A stretch of DNA of 22,715 bases from M3007 sp964481485 (lineage in GTDB: Bacteria > Bacteroidota > Bacteroidia > Chitinophagales > Saprospiraceae). The stretch covers positions 1-22,715 of the forward strand of contig CAYZVM010000090.1 in the NCBI GenBank assembly GCA_964481485.1, in the 5' to 3' direction. This document shows, one piece after another, positions 14,026 to 21,400 of this stretch. Position 1 is the first letter of the stretch. Each line of letters starts with the position of its first letter. The notes under the pieces are model-generated. The model ran no database searches and was not told the origin of the DNA. It saw nothing but the letters and a program-made list of their open reading frames with translations. A program made the translations under genes and the position numbers.

Positions 14026-14136
14026 TGGCGGTGAATTGTAGGCGTGTTCCCACAACACAAGCGTCTGTAAGGCTCACCAAGCAGAAATAATTTTTAATGG
14101 AGAGGATGAGGAAAGAGGGGGTGGAATGATGGAAAT

Positions 14137-14200
14137 AATGGGATAATTGCCCATTGCCAAATTATCCCATTGCCCCATTGTCAAATTACTCCATTAAAAA
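14137..14200. repeat. Octad word array with a perfect 12-bp hairpin before mraZ
   Basis: Arms AATGGGATAATT (14137-14148) and AATTATCCCATT (14160-14171) form a perfect 12-bp stem. From 14153 the sequence is six 8-bp words all starting ATT (ATTGCCAA, ATTATCCC, ATTGCCCC, ATTGTCAA, ATTACTCC, ATTAAAAA). It lies in the mraZ mRNA leader, 18 bp before the ATG. Confidence 0.7.
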
Positions 14201-14218
14201 AGTCCCACACTTAATACA

Positions 14219-14710
14219 ATGCAACTCATAGGCGAATATCCTGTCGCCCTTGATGACAAGGGTCGTATGCGTTTGCCAACAGCGCTGCTTCGACAGTTGT
14301 CCGACCAGAAGGCGGACAATGGCGAAGGGGCGGGTTATGAGTTTGTAGTCAACCGGGGGTTCGAAAAGTGTCTCACACTTTACCCCAAACCGGTCTGGGA
14401 CGGTATTACTGCCAAGTTGAGCCGTCTCAATCGCTTCAATGACCGGAACCGCGCCTTTATTCGCTCCTTTTACCTCGGTGCGTATCCTATTGCGACCGAC
14501 AGCGCGGACAGAATTCTTTTGCAAAAACCCTTGATGGATTATGCCGGCCTCTCGAAAGAAGCGGTGCTCGTCGCTATGGACGACCGCGTCGAGATATGGT
14601 CGCCAGAAGAGCACGCCCGCGTCGCCGCTATGGATTCCAACTCGTTTGCCGACCTCGCCAATGACGTGATGGGCGGTGGCGCAGAAGGGGTAGGGGATGT
14701 AGAATTATGA
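14219..14710 (+). CDS. mraZ: MraZ, transcriptional regulator of the dcw cluster
   Basis: A 163-residue protein with two SpoVT/AbrB-like DNA-binding repeats. The first is at about residues 6-55, with LDDKGRMRLP (11-20) as its DxxGR motif; the second at about 87-135, with TDSADRILLQ (93-102), where the usual DxxGR is DSADR (Gly replaced by Asp at the position before Arg). MraZ forms a ring-shaped oligomer and binds TGGG-type repeats before its own gene, repressing the dcw operon; matching boxes are at 13995-14009. ATG at 14219 fits the conserved N-terminus (MQLIGEYPVALDDKGR). The last two codons and stop (GAATTATGA) are the first word of the downstream repeat array, so the extreme C-terminus may be derived from the element. 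Confidence 0.95.
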   Translation: MQLIGEYPVALDDKGRMRLPTALLRQLSDQKADNGEGAGYEFVVNRGFEKCLTLYPKPVWDGITAKLSRLNRFNDRNRAFIRSFYLGAYPIATDSADRILLQKPLMDYAGLSKEAVLVAMDDRVEIWSPEEHARVAAMDSNSFADLANDVMGGGAEGVGDVEL

Positions 14711-14791
14711 ATTCATAATTATGAATGATGAATTGCCCGTGTATAGCGTGCTCGCAAGCGGAGATAATTCATAACTCATAATTCATAATTA
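14702..14791. repeat. Heptad word element A (mraZ-rsmH gap) with conserved core
   Basis: Left arm 14702-14734 is made of GAATTAT-type 7-bp words; right arm 14764-14791 is four words of the inverse, ATAATTC. The core at 14735-14763 contains CTCGCAAGCGG (14751-14761), preceded by GTATAG. The whole can fold into a long hairpin in the dcw mRNA. It overlaps the mraZ stop codon and ends 6 bp before the rsmH start. Element B (16418-16521) has the same arms and nearly the same core (19 of 21 bases from GTATAG to AGCGG). Confidence 0.85.
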
Positions 14792-14797
14792 AAAAAG

Positions 14798-15736
14798 GTG
14801 TATCACGAAAGTGTCCTCTTGCACGAATCCATTGATAATCTGCGGGTTAGCCCCGGCGGGATTTATGTGGATGCCACGTTTGGCGGCGGCGGGCACGCAC
14901 GGTTGATACTCGAAAAAATAGATGGCAAAGGCCATCTGTACGCCTTCGACCAAGACGAAGACGCGAAGCGAAACACTGAACAGCAGCCATTTTCAGCAAA
15001 TCCTTCCTTCACGTTCGTCCACTCGAATTTCAGGTATTTGAAACGCCAACTCCGCGCCGAAGTCGTACGCCCAGGCACTGTGAACGGCATTCTGGCCGAC
15101 TTGGGGGTAAGCAGTTTTCAGTTCGACACGCCAGAGCGCGGATTCAGTTATCGCTTTGAGGCCGAACTGGATATGCGCATGAACAAGCAGGACGGGCAAA
15201 CAGCGGCTGATGTGCTGAATAGTTATGGTGTCGAGGAATTGCAGCGCGTGTTCAGCGAGCTCGGCGAGGTGCGCAACTCCAAAACGCTGGCGCACGCTGC
15301 GCTGCGATTTAGAGAGCAAAAGCCTTTTCGCACGACGGGCGATTTGGTGGATTTGTGCAGCAAAAACCTCATGGGCGAGCGGATGCGCTACTTGTCGCAA
15401 GTTTTTCAGGCGCTGCGGATGGAGGTGAACGACGAACTCGGCGCACTCGAAGATTTTTTGAAAGAAGCACATGAAATGTTGGCACCGGGCGGGCGATTGG
15501 TGGTCATCACATTCCATTCGCTCGAAGACCGCATGGTGAAGAATTTTTTGAAATCGGGAAACATAGAAGGCGAACTGGACAAGGATTTTTATGGAAACAT
15601 CACGCGGCCTTTTGAACTTGTGACAAAGAAACCTATAGAGCCTTCGGATGAAGAAACCAAGCAAAATCCCCGCGCCCGCAGCGCGAAATTGAGAGCCGGG
15701 GTGAAAATTGGAAACGAACAAAACAAAACTCGATAA
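14798..15736 (+). CDS. rsmH: RsmH, 16S rRNA m4C1402 methyltransferase
   Basis: A 312-residue AdoMet-dependent methyltransferase that methylates N4 of C1402 in the decoding centre of 16S rRNA. The SAM motif YVDATFGGGGHA (22-33), LADLGVSSFQFDTPERGFSY (about 100-119), the helical insertion, and the C-terminal block APGGRLVVITFHSLEDRMVK (about 229-248) are all typical. Start is GTG at 14798: the frame is closed by a TAA 10 bp upstream, so no earlier start exists, and MYHESVLLHESI fits the family start. A poly-A run immediately precedes the GTG instead of a clear Shine-Dalgarno sequence. It is the second gene of the dcw cluster, as usual. Confidence 0.95.
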   Translation: MYHESVLLHESIDNLRVSPGGIYVDATFGGGGHARLILEKIDGKGHLYAFDQDEDAKRNTEQQPFSANPSFTFVHSNFRYLKRQLRAEVVRPGTVNGILADLGVSSFQFDTPERGFSYRFEAELDMRMNKQDGQTAADVLNSYGVEELQRVFSELGEVRNSKTLAHAALRFREQKPFRTTGDLVDLCSKNLMGERMRYLSQVFQALRMEVNDELGALEDFLKEAHEMLAPGGRLVVITFHSLEDRMVKNFLKSGNIEGELDKDFYGNITRPFELVTKKPIEPSDEETKQNPRARSAKLRAGVKIGNEQNKTR

Positions 15737-15765
15737 TCCCGAAAGTGACAAAAACTTTGGAAAAA

Positions 15766-16092
15766 ATGCGGACAATCTTCTTTTCATCCATCGTGCTGCT
15801 CGTCATTGGCTGCAGCCAACCGGCCAAAACCGCCGAGGTTGCCAAAACCATTTATCTCAACAGCAAAATGGTGGATTGCACAGGTGTCGCCCCGATGAAA
15901 TGCCTCCAATACCGCGATACGCCCGACGGCGCATGGAAAAATTGGTATGCCAGCATAGAAGGTTTCAACTACGAGGAAGGCAATTTTTATACCCTCGAAA
16001 TCAAAGAAGAAAAAGTCGCCAATCCGCCCGCCGATGGTTCGTCCATCAAATGGATTTTGGTGAAAGAAGTAAAAAAGGAAAAGGCACAATAG
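15766..16092 (+). CDS. DUF4377 domain lipoprotein inside the dcw cluster
   Basis: A 108-residue protein with a lipoprotein signal (MRTIFFSSIVLLVIGC, lipobox VIGC, Cys16). The mature part matches DUF4377: VDCTGVAPMKCLQYR (about 37-51), WKNWYASIEGFNYEEGNFYT (about 58-77) and PPADGSSIKWILVKE (about 87-101). The DCTG...KC cysteines could form a disulfide. Function is unknown; related domains occur with META/HslJ proteins. ATG at 15766 is chosen over a GTG at 15745 because the signal peptide begins there. It lies 29 bp after rsmH and 19 bp before ftsL and so is probably cotranscribed, although such a gene is not a usual dcw member. Confidence 0.8.
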   Translation: MRTIFFSSIVLLVIGCSQPAKTAEVAKTIYLNSKMVDCTGVAPMKCLQYRDTPDGAWKNWYASIEGFNYEEGNFYTLEIKEEKVANPPADGSSIKWILVKEVKKEKAQ

Positions 16093-16111
16093 CCAAACAC
16101 AAGACTCTATC

Positions 16112-16420
16112 ATGGCAAACAAACTCTTGCAAGCGCTCAATGTCAGTCAGCACACGACCAACCTCGTGTTCGGCAATTTTTCTTATGTCATGTTCCTCGG
16201 TTTTTTGGGCATCGTCTATATCGCTAACGCCCATTTTGCCGAAAAAGGAGTGCGCCGCATACAGTTGTTGCAAAAAGAAATCAAAGAGTTGAAATGGGAA
16301 TACACCTCTATAAAAAGTCAGACGATGTATAAATCCATGCAAAGCCAGATAGATGCAAGCCTCGAACCAGTAGGCCTCGACTTGGAAAACAAAGGGCCGA
16401 AGGTGATAGTCGTAAAATAA
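16112..16420 (+). CDS. ftsL: FtsL-like cell division protein
   Basis: A 102-residue bitopic membrane protein: a short cytoplasmic N-terminus, one membrane helix (about residues 25-44, YVMFLGFLGIVYIANAHF) and a periplasmic coiled coil (about 46-80, GVRRIQLLQKEIKELKWEYT). This layout, the size and the position between rsmH and ftsI identify the Bacteroidota FtsL-like protein, part of the divisome (FtsQLB) that activates FtsW-FtsI at the septum. Primary sequence similarity to E. coli FtsL is low, as usual. The stop TAA (16418-16420) is the first three bases of repeat element B. Confidence 0.87.
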   Translation: MANKLLQALNVSQHTTNLVFGNFSYVMFLGFLGIVYIANAHFAEKGVRRIQLLQKEIKELKWEYTSIKSQTMYKSMQSQIDASLEPVGLDLENKGPKVIVVK

Positions 16421-16521
16421 TTATGAATTAGTAATTATGAATTATGGGCGTATAGGGTACTCGCAAGCGGCAATAATTCATAATTCATAATTCAAAATCC
16501 CTAATTCAAAATTCACAATTC
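16418..16521. repeat. Heptad word element B (ftsL-ftsI gap) with conserved core
   Basis: Left arm 16418-16445 is exactly four 7-bp words (TAATTAT, GAATTAG, TAATTAT, GAATTAT). The core 16446-16472 contains GTATAG and CTCGCAAGCGG. The right arm 16473-16521 is exactly seven words (ATAATTC three times, then AAAATCC, CTAATTC, AAAATTC, ACAATTC). It starts on the ftsL stop codon and ends 7 bp before the ftsI ATG. It is the sister of element A at 14702-14791. Confidence 0.85.
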
Positions 16522-16528
16522 AAACACA

Positions 16529-18682
16529 ATGCTCAATATCAAAAACGAAGTCTTAGTCCGTGTGTATCTGGTGGCTGCCATGATACTGCTGGCTGCGTTT
16601 GTGATATTCGGGCGATTGTACCAACTCAGCGTCGTGGATGCCGACATCTGGCGCGCCAAATCTGACAGCCTCTATGTAAAATGGGTAGATGTGTACGCCG
16701 ACCGGGGCAATATTCTGGCCGATGATGGCAGTTTGCTTGCTACCTCGCTGCCTTTTTTCGATGTGCATTGGGATGCAAAAGCCGAAGGGCTGAAACTCAA
16801 CAAAGAGATTTTCAATACACAGGCAGTGGACAGTCTTGCATGGCTGCTCTCGACTTATATTGACCAACAATACACTCCGGGCGCCTACCGCGATTGGCTA
16901 TGGAAACTCTACACCGCACCTGAGGACACACGCGGTATCCGTTACATCCCCATTGCCAAAGATTTGCCCTACAATAAAGCCCTGCTCGTCAAGACATTCC
17001 CCATTTTCCGCGAGGGGCGCTACAAGGGTGGATTTATTTTGGAACAAAAACCCCGTCGCGAGCGGCCATTCAAATTGTTGGCTCAACGCACTATCGGTTA
17101 CACCCGCGAAGGCGCATTGCCCGTCGGTTTGGAAGGCACTTTTGACAAAGTGCTCGGCGGCTCGCTCGGCAAGCAACTCCGCATCCGTGTCCCCGGCGAC
17201 GTGTATATCCCCGTCGGCGATTTGGCCGAAATAGAGCCCGAAGCCGGTGCCGATGTGATTACCACCTTGGACATCAACATCCAGGACGTGGCCGAAAATT
17301 CGCTGCTCAAAGCCTGCCAAACCCACGACGCCGACCACGGCTGCGCCATCGTAATGGAAGTGAAAACCGGAAAAATCCGCGCCATTGCCAACATTGGCCG
17401 CACGCCCGAAGGCTGGTGGGAAACCTACAATTACGCCGTCGGCGAGCGCGTGGAGCCTGGCTCCATGTTCAAACTCGCTTCTTTCATGGCTATGCTCGAA
17501 GATGGTTTTATCGGCGATTTTGAGCAACCCGTACCCGTTTTTAAAGGAAAAGTAAAAATTTACGAAGAAGAATTGATAGATGCGGTGCCGCACGGCTTGG
17601 ACACGATGACCCTCAAACAAGTGTTCGCCATGTCGTCCAACGTCGGCACGGCCACGCTGACCCAGCAATTTTACGGCAAAGGTAAAGCCGCCAATTTCGT
17701 GGATCGCCTCCGGGGTTTTGGCCTCGATTTGCCCACCGACATCGAAGTGGGCGGCGAAGAAGCACCCGTCATCAAAAACCCGAACGACCCCAAAAGCGAA
17801 TGGTCGGGCACCACGCTCCCGTGGATGAGCATCGGCTACGAACTGCTGCTCACCCCGCTGCAAATGCTCACATTTTACAATACTGTCGCCAACGACGGGC
17901 GCATGATGAAACCCTATATCGTGCAGCGCACCGAACGCTATGGCGAAGTGCTCAAAGAATTCCGCCCGACGGTGGTGAAACGCAGCATCGCATCCAGGAC
18001 GACCATCGCCAAAGCAAAAGAACTGCTAAAATCTGTGGTGCAAAAAGGCGGTACCGCCGACAATATCCAGTCGGCCAACTATGCCATCGCGGGCAAAACC
18101 GGCACGGCGCAGTTGAACTACCACAAATTCAAAGCCAGCAAAGGCATTCGCCACCAAGCTAGTTTTTGCGGATTTTTCCCGGCGGACAATCCCGTGTACT
18201 CCTGTATCGTGGTCATCAGCGAGCCGGTGCGCGGCGGGTATCACGGCTCAGAAGTGGCCGCCCCGGTGTTCCGCCAAATTGCCGACAAATGTTTCGCCAT
18301 GAAAGCCGAACTCCACGAGCCAGTGAATGCCCGCAAACCCGAACCGCTGAAAACCAACCAGTTGCCAACCTACGACGCAGGTGCGACGGCGGATATGGCC
18401 GAAAGTCTCGATTGGCTGGGCATCAACTTTTTTGAAGAAAAAGACCTGCCAGAGTGGACGGTGCTTGTGGCCGAGCACGGCGATTCATTGGTGATGAAAA
18501 ACCGCACCGTGTCCGACAAAACAGTGCCTTCGGTCATCGGGATGGGGCTGAAAGACGCGATTTATCTGCTTGAAAACCGGGGCTGCCGGGTACGCGTGGA
18601 AGGCGTGGGCAAAGTACGGCGGCAAAGTTTGGCAGTGGGGACGCGGGCGAGTGGACAGACGTGTGTGTTGTATTTGGAATGA
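16529..18682 (+). CDS. ftsI: FtsI/PBP3-type penicillin-binding protein with C-terminal PASTA domain
   Basis: A 717-residue class B penicillin-binding protein, the septal transpeptidase that cross-links new peptidoglycan. One membrane helix (about 11-28), a PBP dimerisation/pedestal domain (about 50-235), and the transpeptidase domain (about 250-590) with all active-site motifs: SMFK (S312-K315), SSN (S369-N371; SxN) and KTGT (523-526). A PASTA domain follows (about 653-717: TVPSVIGMGLKDAIYLLENR...), which is found in Bacteroidota and Gram-positive FtsI/SpoVD but not in E. coli FtsI. ATG at 16529 gives the expected short cytoplasmic tail. It follows ftsL after repeat element B. Confidence 0.95.
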   Translation: MLNIKNEVLVRVYLVAAMILLAAFVIFGRLYQLSVVDADIWRAKSDSLYVKWVDVYADRGNILADDGSLLATSLPFFDVHWDAKAEGLKLNKEIFNTQAVDSLAWLLSTYIDQQYTPGAYRDWLWKLYTAPEDTRGIRYIPIAKDLPYNKALLVKTFPIFREGRYKGGFILEQKPRRERPFKLLAQRTIGYTREGALPVGLEGTFDKVLGGSLGKQLRIRVPGDVYIPVGDLAEIEPEAGADVITTLDINIQDVAENSLLKACQTHDADHGCAIVMEVKTGKIRAIANIGRTPEGWWETYNYAVGERVEPGSMFKLASFMAMLEDGFIGDFEQPVPVFKGKVKIYEEELIDAVPHGLDTMTLKQVFAMSSNVGTATLTQQFYGKGKAANFVDRLRGFGLDLPTDIEVGGEEAPVIKNPNDPKSEWSGTTLPWMSIGYELLLTPLQMLTFYNTVANDGRMMKPYIVQRTERYGEVLKEFRPTVVKRSIASRTTIAKAKELLKSVVQKGGTADNIQSANYAIAGKTGTAQLNYHKFKASKGIRHQASFCGFFPADNPVYSCIVVISEPVRGGYHGSEVAAPVFRQIADKCFAMKAELHEPVNARKPEPLKTNQLPTYDAGATADMAESLDWLGINFFEEKDLPEWTVLVAEHGDSLVMKNRTVSDKTVPSVIGMGLKDAIYLLENRGCRVRVEGVGKVRRQSLAVGTRASGQTCVLYLE

Positions 18683-18720
18683 ATCATGTTGTTGAAAATT
18701 AGATTTTTAAATTGCACTTT

Positions 18721-19617
18721 ATGGAAAAGATAAGACTTTGGAAAGTAGAAGATTCTCAAATCAGAGAAATTAAATCTGCTCATTTAGATTTAGAAGAAAG
18801 ACTTCATAAATCCATTGAACAAGATTTATCAATACTACTTCCAAATGCATTTTTAATTGGCTCAAAAATTAAAACTGACCATGACAAAGAAGTTGACTTG
18901 CTCGCGGTTGATAGTGAAGGTGATTTGGTGATTATTGAGTTAAAACGAGGAATGACACCTCGTGAAGTTGTAGCACAGGTTTTAGATTATACCGCTTGGG
19001 CAGCACTTCGCAGTGAGGATGATTTAAACGAAATGCTGCGGAGAAGAGGCGAAACAAGAACCGTTGAGGAGTTATTCAACGAGAAGCTTCCTAATTTCGA
19101 GTATGGGGAAGTCAATCAAAATCAAAAGATTTTGATAGTGGGAGCATCAATTGACCTAATTACAGAAAGAATTGTGCGGTATTTAGCTACGAAAGGCCTC
19201 TCAATAAACGTGGCAACTTTTGACTTCTTCCAAGAGGGTGAACACCGATTTATTGCTCGGAATTTTTTAATGGATGATGAAGTAGTAGCAGTTAATGAAA
19301 GACGTGATGTAAAAAGGGCAGGTCGTTTTGCAAAAAGACTTTTCCAGAATGGCAGTTTAAAGATTGGTGACGTAGTGGTTTTTGAACCAGCTAAAAAGCA
19401 AGGTTTTGAAGGAGACCCAAGAATTGAGGCCGAAGTTGTAAATTATGGTCAAAATTGCCTCAAACGTAGAACTGGTGATTCTCGGTTATATTCATTCAGT
19501 AGACTTAGATATGAATTAGTCCATGAATTGAATTTGCAAGGAATCAAAATTGGCTGGGGTTATGGGCAATGGGAGGAATGGACTACGATTAATGGTAAAA
19601 AACTCATTGAACTATAA
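18721..19617 (+). CDS. NucS/DUF91-like PD-(D/E)XK nuclease inserted in the dcw cluster
   Basis: A 298-residue protein. The N-terminal half carries a PD-(D/E)XK nuclease core of the NucS (DUF91) type: an acidic helix LEERLHKSIEQDL (about 24-36), KEVDLLAV with D59, then IIELKRG with the E-x-K pair (E73, K75) and Q86 with VLDYTAW. NucS-like enzymes cut mismatched or branched DNA; others act in defence. The C-terminal half (about 130-298) has no recognised domain. ATG at 18721 is preferred over a TTG three codons upstream. Base composition differs sharply: 18 of the first 60 bases are G or C, against 35 of the first 60 of murE, which suggests horizontal acquisition. It lies between ftsI and murE (38 and 11 bp gaps), so it may be carried on the dcw transcript. 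Confidence 0.85.
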   Translation: MEKIRLWKVEDSQIREIKSAHLDLEERLHKSIEQDLSILLPNAFLIGSKIKTDHDKEVDLLAVDSEGDLVIIELKRGMTPREVVAQVLDYTAWAALRSEDDLNEMLRRRGETRTVEELFNEKLPNFEYGEVNQNQKILIVGASIDLITERIVRYLATKGLSINVATFDFFQEGEHRFIARNFLMDDEVVAVNERRDVKRAGRFAKRLFQNGSLKIGDVVVFEPAKKQGFEGDPRIEAEVVNYGQNCLKRRTGDSRLYSFSRLRYELVHELNLQGIKIGWGYGQWEEWTTINGKKLIEL

Positions 19618-19628
19618 TCAATCCTGCT

Positions 19629-21143
19629 GTGACACTCAACCACCTCCTCCAAAACGTCCACATACTGGACACACACGGCGACCTCGCCGTCGAAGTCGGC
19701 CAAATCCGCTTCGACTCCCGCGCGGTGCAGCCCGGCGATGTGTTCGTGGCAGTTCGGGGAGCGCAGGTGGACGGGCATCAGTTCATTGACAAAGCGATAG
19801 AAAAAGGGGCGGTGGCGGTCATTTGCGAGCAGTCATTGGAGTCGTTTTTACCCGCCAAATTTTTAACGACGGCGGGAAAAGTCATTTTGGTGCAGGTGGA
19901 GGATTCAGCGGAAGTTTTGGGAATAATGGCCTCCAATTACTTCAACAACCCCTCCAACGACCTCCAACTCATCGGTATCACCGGCACCAACGGCAAAACC
20001 ACCGTCGCCACGCTGTTGTGGCAACTCTTCACCCGGCTGGGATTCAAATGCGGGCTCATCGGCACGGTGGAAAATAGGGTAGGGGAGGAAGTCATCCCGG
20101 CCACCCACACCACGCCCGATGCGGTGCAACTGCACGGGCTGCTGCGCCAAATGGCCGATGCCGGATGCTCGCACGTGTTCATGGAGGTCAGCAGTCATGC
20201 CGTGCATCAGCGGCGTATAGCCGGGGCGACTTTTGCGGGCGGCGTGTTCACCAACTTGACCCACGACCACCTCGATTACCACAAAACCTTCGCCGAATAC
20301 CGCGATGCCAAAAAGAAGTTCTTTGACGATTTGCCCAAAAATGCATTTGCGCTCACGAACGCCGACGACAAAAACGGCGCGGTGATGCTGCAAAACACAA
20401 AGGCCGAAAAATGCACCTACGGTCTCAAAAAAACGGCGGACTTCAAGGCTAAAATATTGGAAAACAGCCTGAACGGCCTGCATTTGGAGTTGGACGGCAC
20501 AGAAATCCACGCCCGCATGATTGGCGAATTCAATGCCTACAACCTGACGGCGGCTTATGCGGTGGCGCAGATTTTAAGCGCGAAACCTTATAGGTTTTCA
20601 AAACCTATAAGGTTTGAAAAGACTGACATCCTCGCCGCCCTCAGCGATTTGCGCGGCGCAGAAGGCCGGTTCGACTACATCAACCATCCTGCAAAACCCG
20701 GCTGCATCGGCATCGTGGATTACGCCCACACCCCCGACGCGCTCGAAAAAGTGCTCGAAACCATCCAAAAACTCAAGAAAAAAACCTCCCGCATCATCAC
20801 CGTCGCTGGCGCGGGCGGCGACCGCGACAAAACCAAAAGACCCCTCATGGCGCAGGTGAGCGCCCGCCTCAGCGACCAACTTATCCTGACCTCGGACAAT
20901 CCCCGCACCGAAGACCCGGGGGGCATTCTTCGCGACATGGAGGCAGGCCTGGATGCCGAAGGATTGAAAAAAACGCTCGTGATTCAAGACCGCGAACAAG
21001 CCATCAAAACGGCGGTTCGGCTGGCTGGGCCAAACGACGTGATTCTGGTGGCTGGCAAAGGCCACGAAAAATACCAAGACATCAACGGGGTGAAACACCC
21101 TTTCGATGACAAACAAGTTCTTTTGAAAATGATGAGTTATTAG
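19629..21143 (+). CDS. murE: MurE, UDP-MurNAc-L-Ala-D-Glu:meso-DAP ligase
   Basis: A 504-residue Mur ligase that adds the third amino acid to the peptidoglycan stem. An N-terminal UDP-binding domain (with FDSRAVQPGDVFVAVRG, 28-44), the ATP-binding loop GTNGKTT (119-125), EVSSHAVHQRR (about 190) and HDHLDYHKTF (about 212-221) are typical; the DNPR motif (423-426) marks the enzyme that uses meso-diaminopimelate rather than lysine. Start is GTG at 19629, 11 bp after the nuclease stop; no upstream ATG fits the family N-terminus. Residues 319-329 (KPYRFSKPIRF) come from a perfect palindrome inserted in frame (20583-20615) and are not expected from the family. The stop TAG (21141-21143) is part of the next heptad word. 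Confidence 0.95.
   Translation: MTLNHLLQNVHILDTHGDLAVEVGQIRFDSRAVQPGDVFVAVRGAQVDGHQFIDKAIEKGAVAVICEQSLESFLPAKFLTTAGKVILVQVEDSAEVLGIMASNYFNNPSNDLQLIGITGTNGKTTVATLLWQLFTRLGFKCGLIGTVENRVGEEVIPATHTTPDAVQLHGLLRQMADAGCSHVFMEVSSHAVHQRRIAGATFAGGVFTNLTHDHLDYHKTFAEYRDAKKKFFDDLPKNAFALTNADDKNGAVMLQNTKAEKCTYGLKKTADFKAKILENSLNGLHLELDGTEIHARMIGEFNAYNLTAAYAVAQILSAKPYRFSKPIRFEKTDILAALSDLRGAEGRFDYINHPAKPGCIGIVDYAHTPDALEKVLETIQKLKKKTSRIITVAGAGGDRDKTKRPLMAQVSARLSDQLILTSDNPRTEDPGGILRDMEAGLDAEGLKKTLVIQDREQAIKTAVRLAGPNDVILVAGKGHEKYQDINGVKHPFDDKQVLLKMMSY
20583..20615. repeat. 33-bp perfect palindrome inserted in frame in murE
   Basis: Arms AAACCTTATAGGTTTT (20583-20598) and AAAACCTATAAGGTTT (20600-20615) are perfect inverse copies around one C. 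The element is exactly 11 codons and starts in codon phase 0 of murE (codon 319), coding KPYRFSKPIRF. This AACCTATAAGGTTT-type palindrome resembles a dispersed repeat I recall from Bacteroidota genomes. No other copy is in this window. Confidence 0.85.
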
Positions 21144-21229
21144 TTATCGGTTATTAGTTGTCGGTCTTAGGTTTCTCGGCAACTAACAACTGATAACCAG
21201 TAACCGATAACCAATAACCAATAACAAGA
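21137..21229. repeat. Heptad word element C after murE
   Basis: Left arm of 7-bp words TTATTAG, TTATCGG, TTATTAG, TTGTCGG, TCTTAGG (21137-21171), a 9-bp centre, then inverse words AACTAAC, AACTGAT, AACCAGT, AACCGAT, AACCAAT, AACCAAT (21181-21222) and a final AACAAGA. The first word contains the murE stop codon. It can fold into a long hairpin. Confidence 0.85.
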
Positions 21230-21230
21230 T

Positions 21231-21300
21231 ATAATAGTGGAGGGACTATTATTTTGAGCAGGTTGCGGGGCGATGCAATATCGCCCCACAGCCGAATTTG
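21231..21300. repeat. Hairpin and left copy of a 55-bp repeat at the gap edge
   Basis: A hairpin with 8-bp arms ATAATAGT (21231-21238) and ACTATTAT (21245-21252), then the left copy (21246-21300) of a 55-bp sequence that reappears unchanged at 21401-21455 across the run of N. The copy itself has an 8-bp stem GGGGCGAT/ATCGCCCC. It may be a dispersed repeat; the duplication itself may be an assembly effect. Confidence 0.7.
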
Positions 21301-21400
21301 NNNNNNNNNNNNNNNNNNNNNNNNNNNNNNNNNNNNNNNNNNNNNNNNNNNNNNNNNNNNNNNNNNNNNNNNNNNNNNNNNNNNNNNNNNNNNNNNNNNN
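21301..21400. other. Assembly gap, 100 N
   Basis: A run of exactly 100 undetermined bases between murE and mraY, flanked by identical 55-bp sequences. The round number shows a placeholder of unknown true length. One or more genes could be missing here. Confidence 0.98.

Larger units (their letters stand above)
13704..14218 (+). promoter_or_regulatory. AT-rich regulatory leader of the dcw cluster
   Basis: 515 bp without a gene. The central part (about 13880-13990) is very AT-rich, as in UP-like or curved DNA. It contains an inverted MraZ-box copy, a direct repeat TTGTGACA/TTGTGTCA, the promoter with tandem TGGGA boxes, a further minus-strand TGGGA (14048-14052), and an octad word array just before mraZ. 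These are listed separately. The start of a leader transcript near 14032 would leave about 185 nt before the mraZ ATG. A 90-residue frame in this region (13627-13899) has no signs of coding. Confidence 0.7.

Noticed and set aside
16418..16521. Possible CRISPR array
   Set aside because: The repeat unit is 7 bp with no spacers, far below CRISPR repeat length, and no cas gene is nearby.
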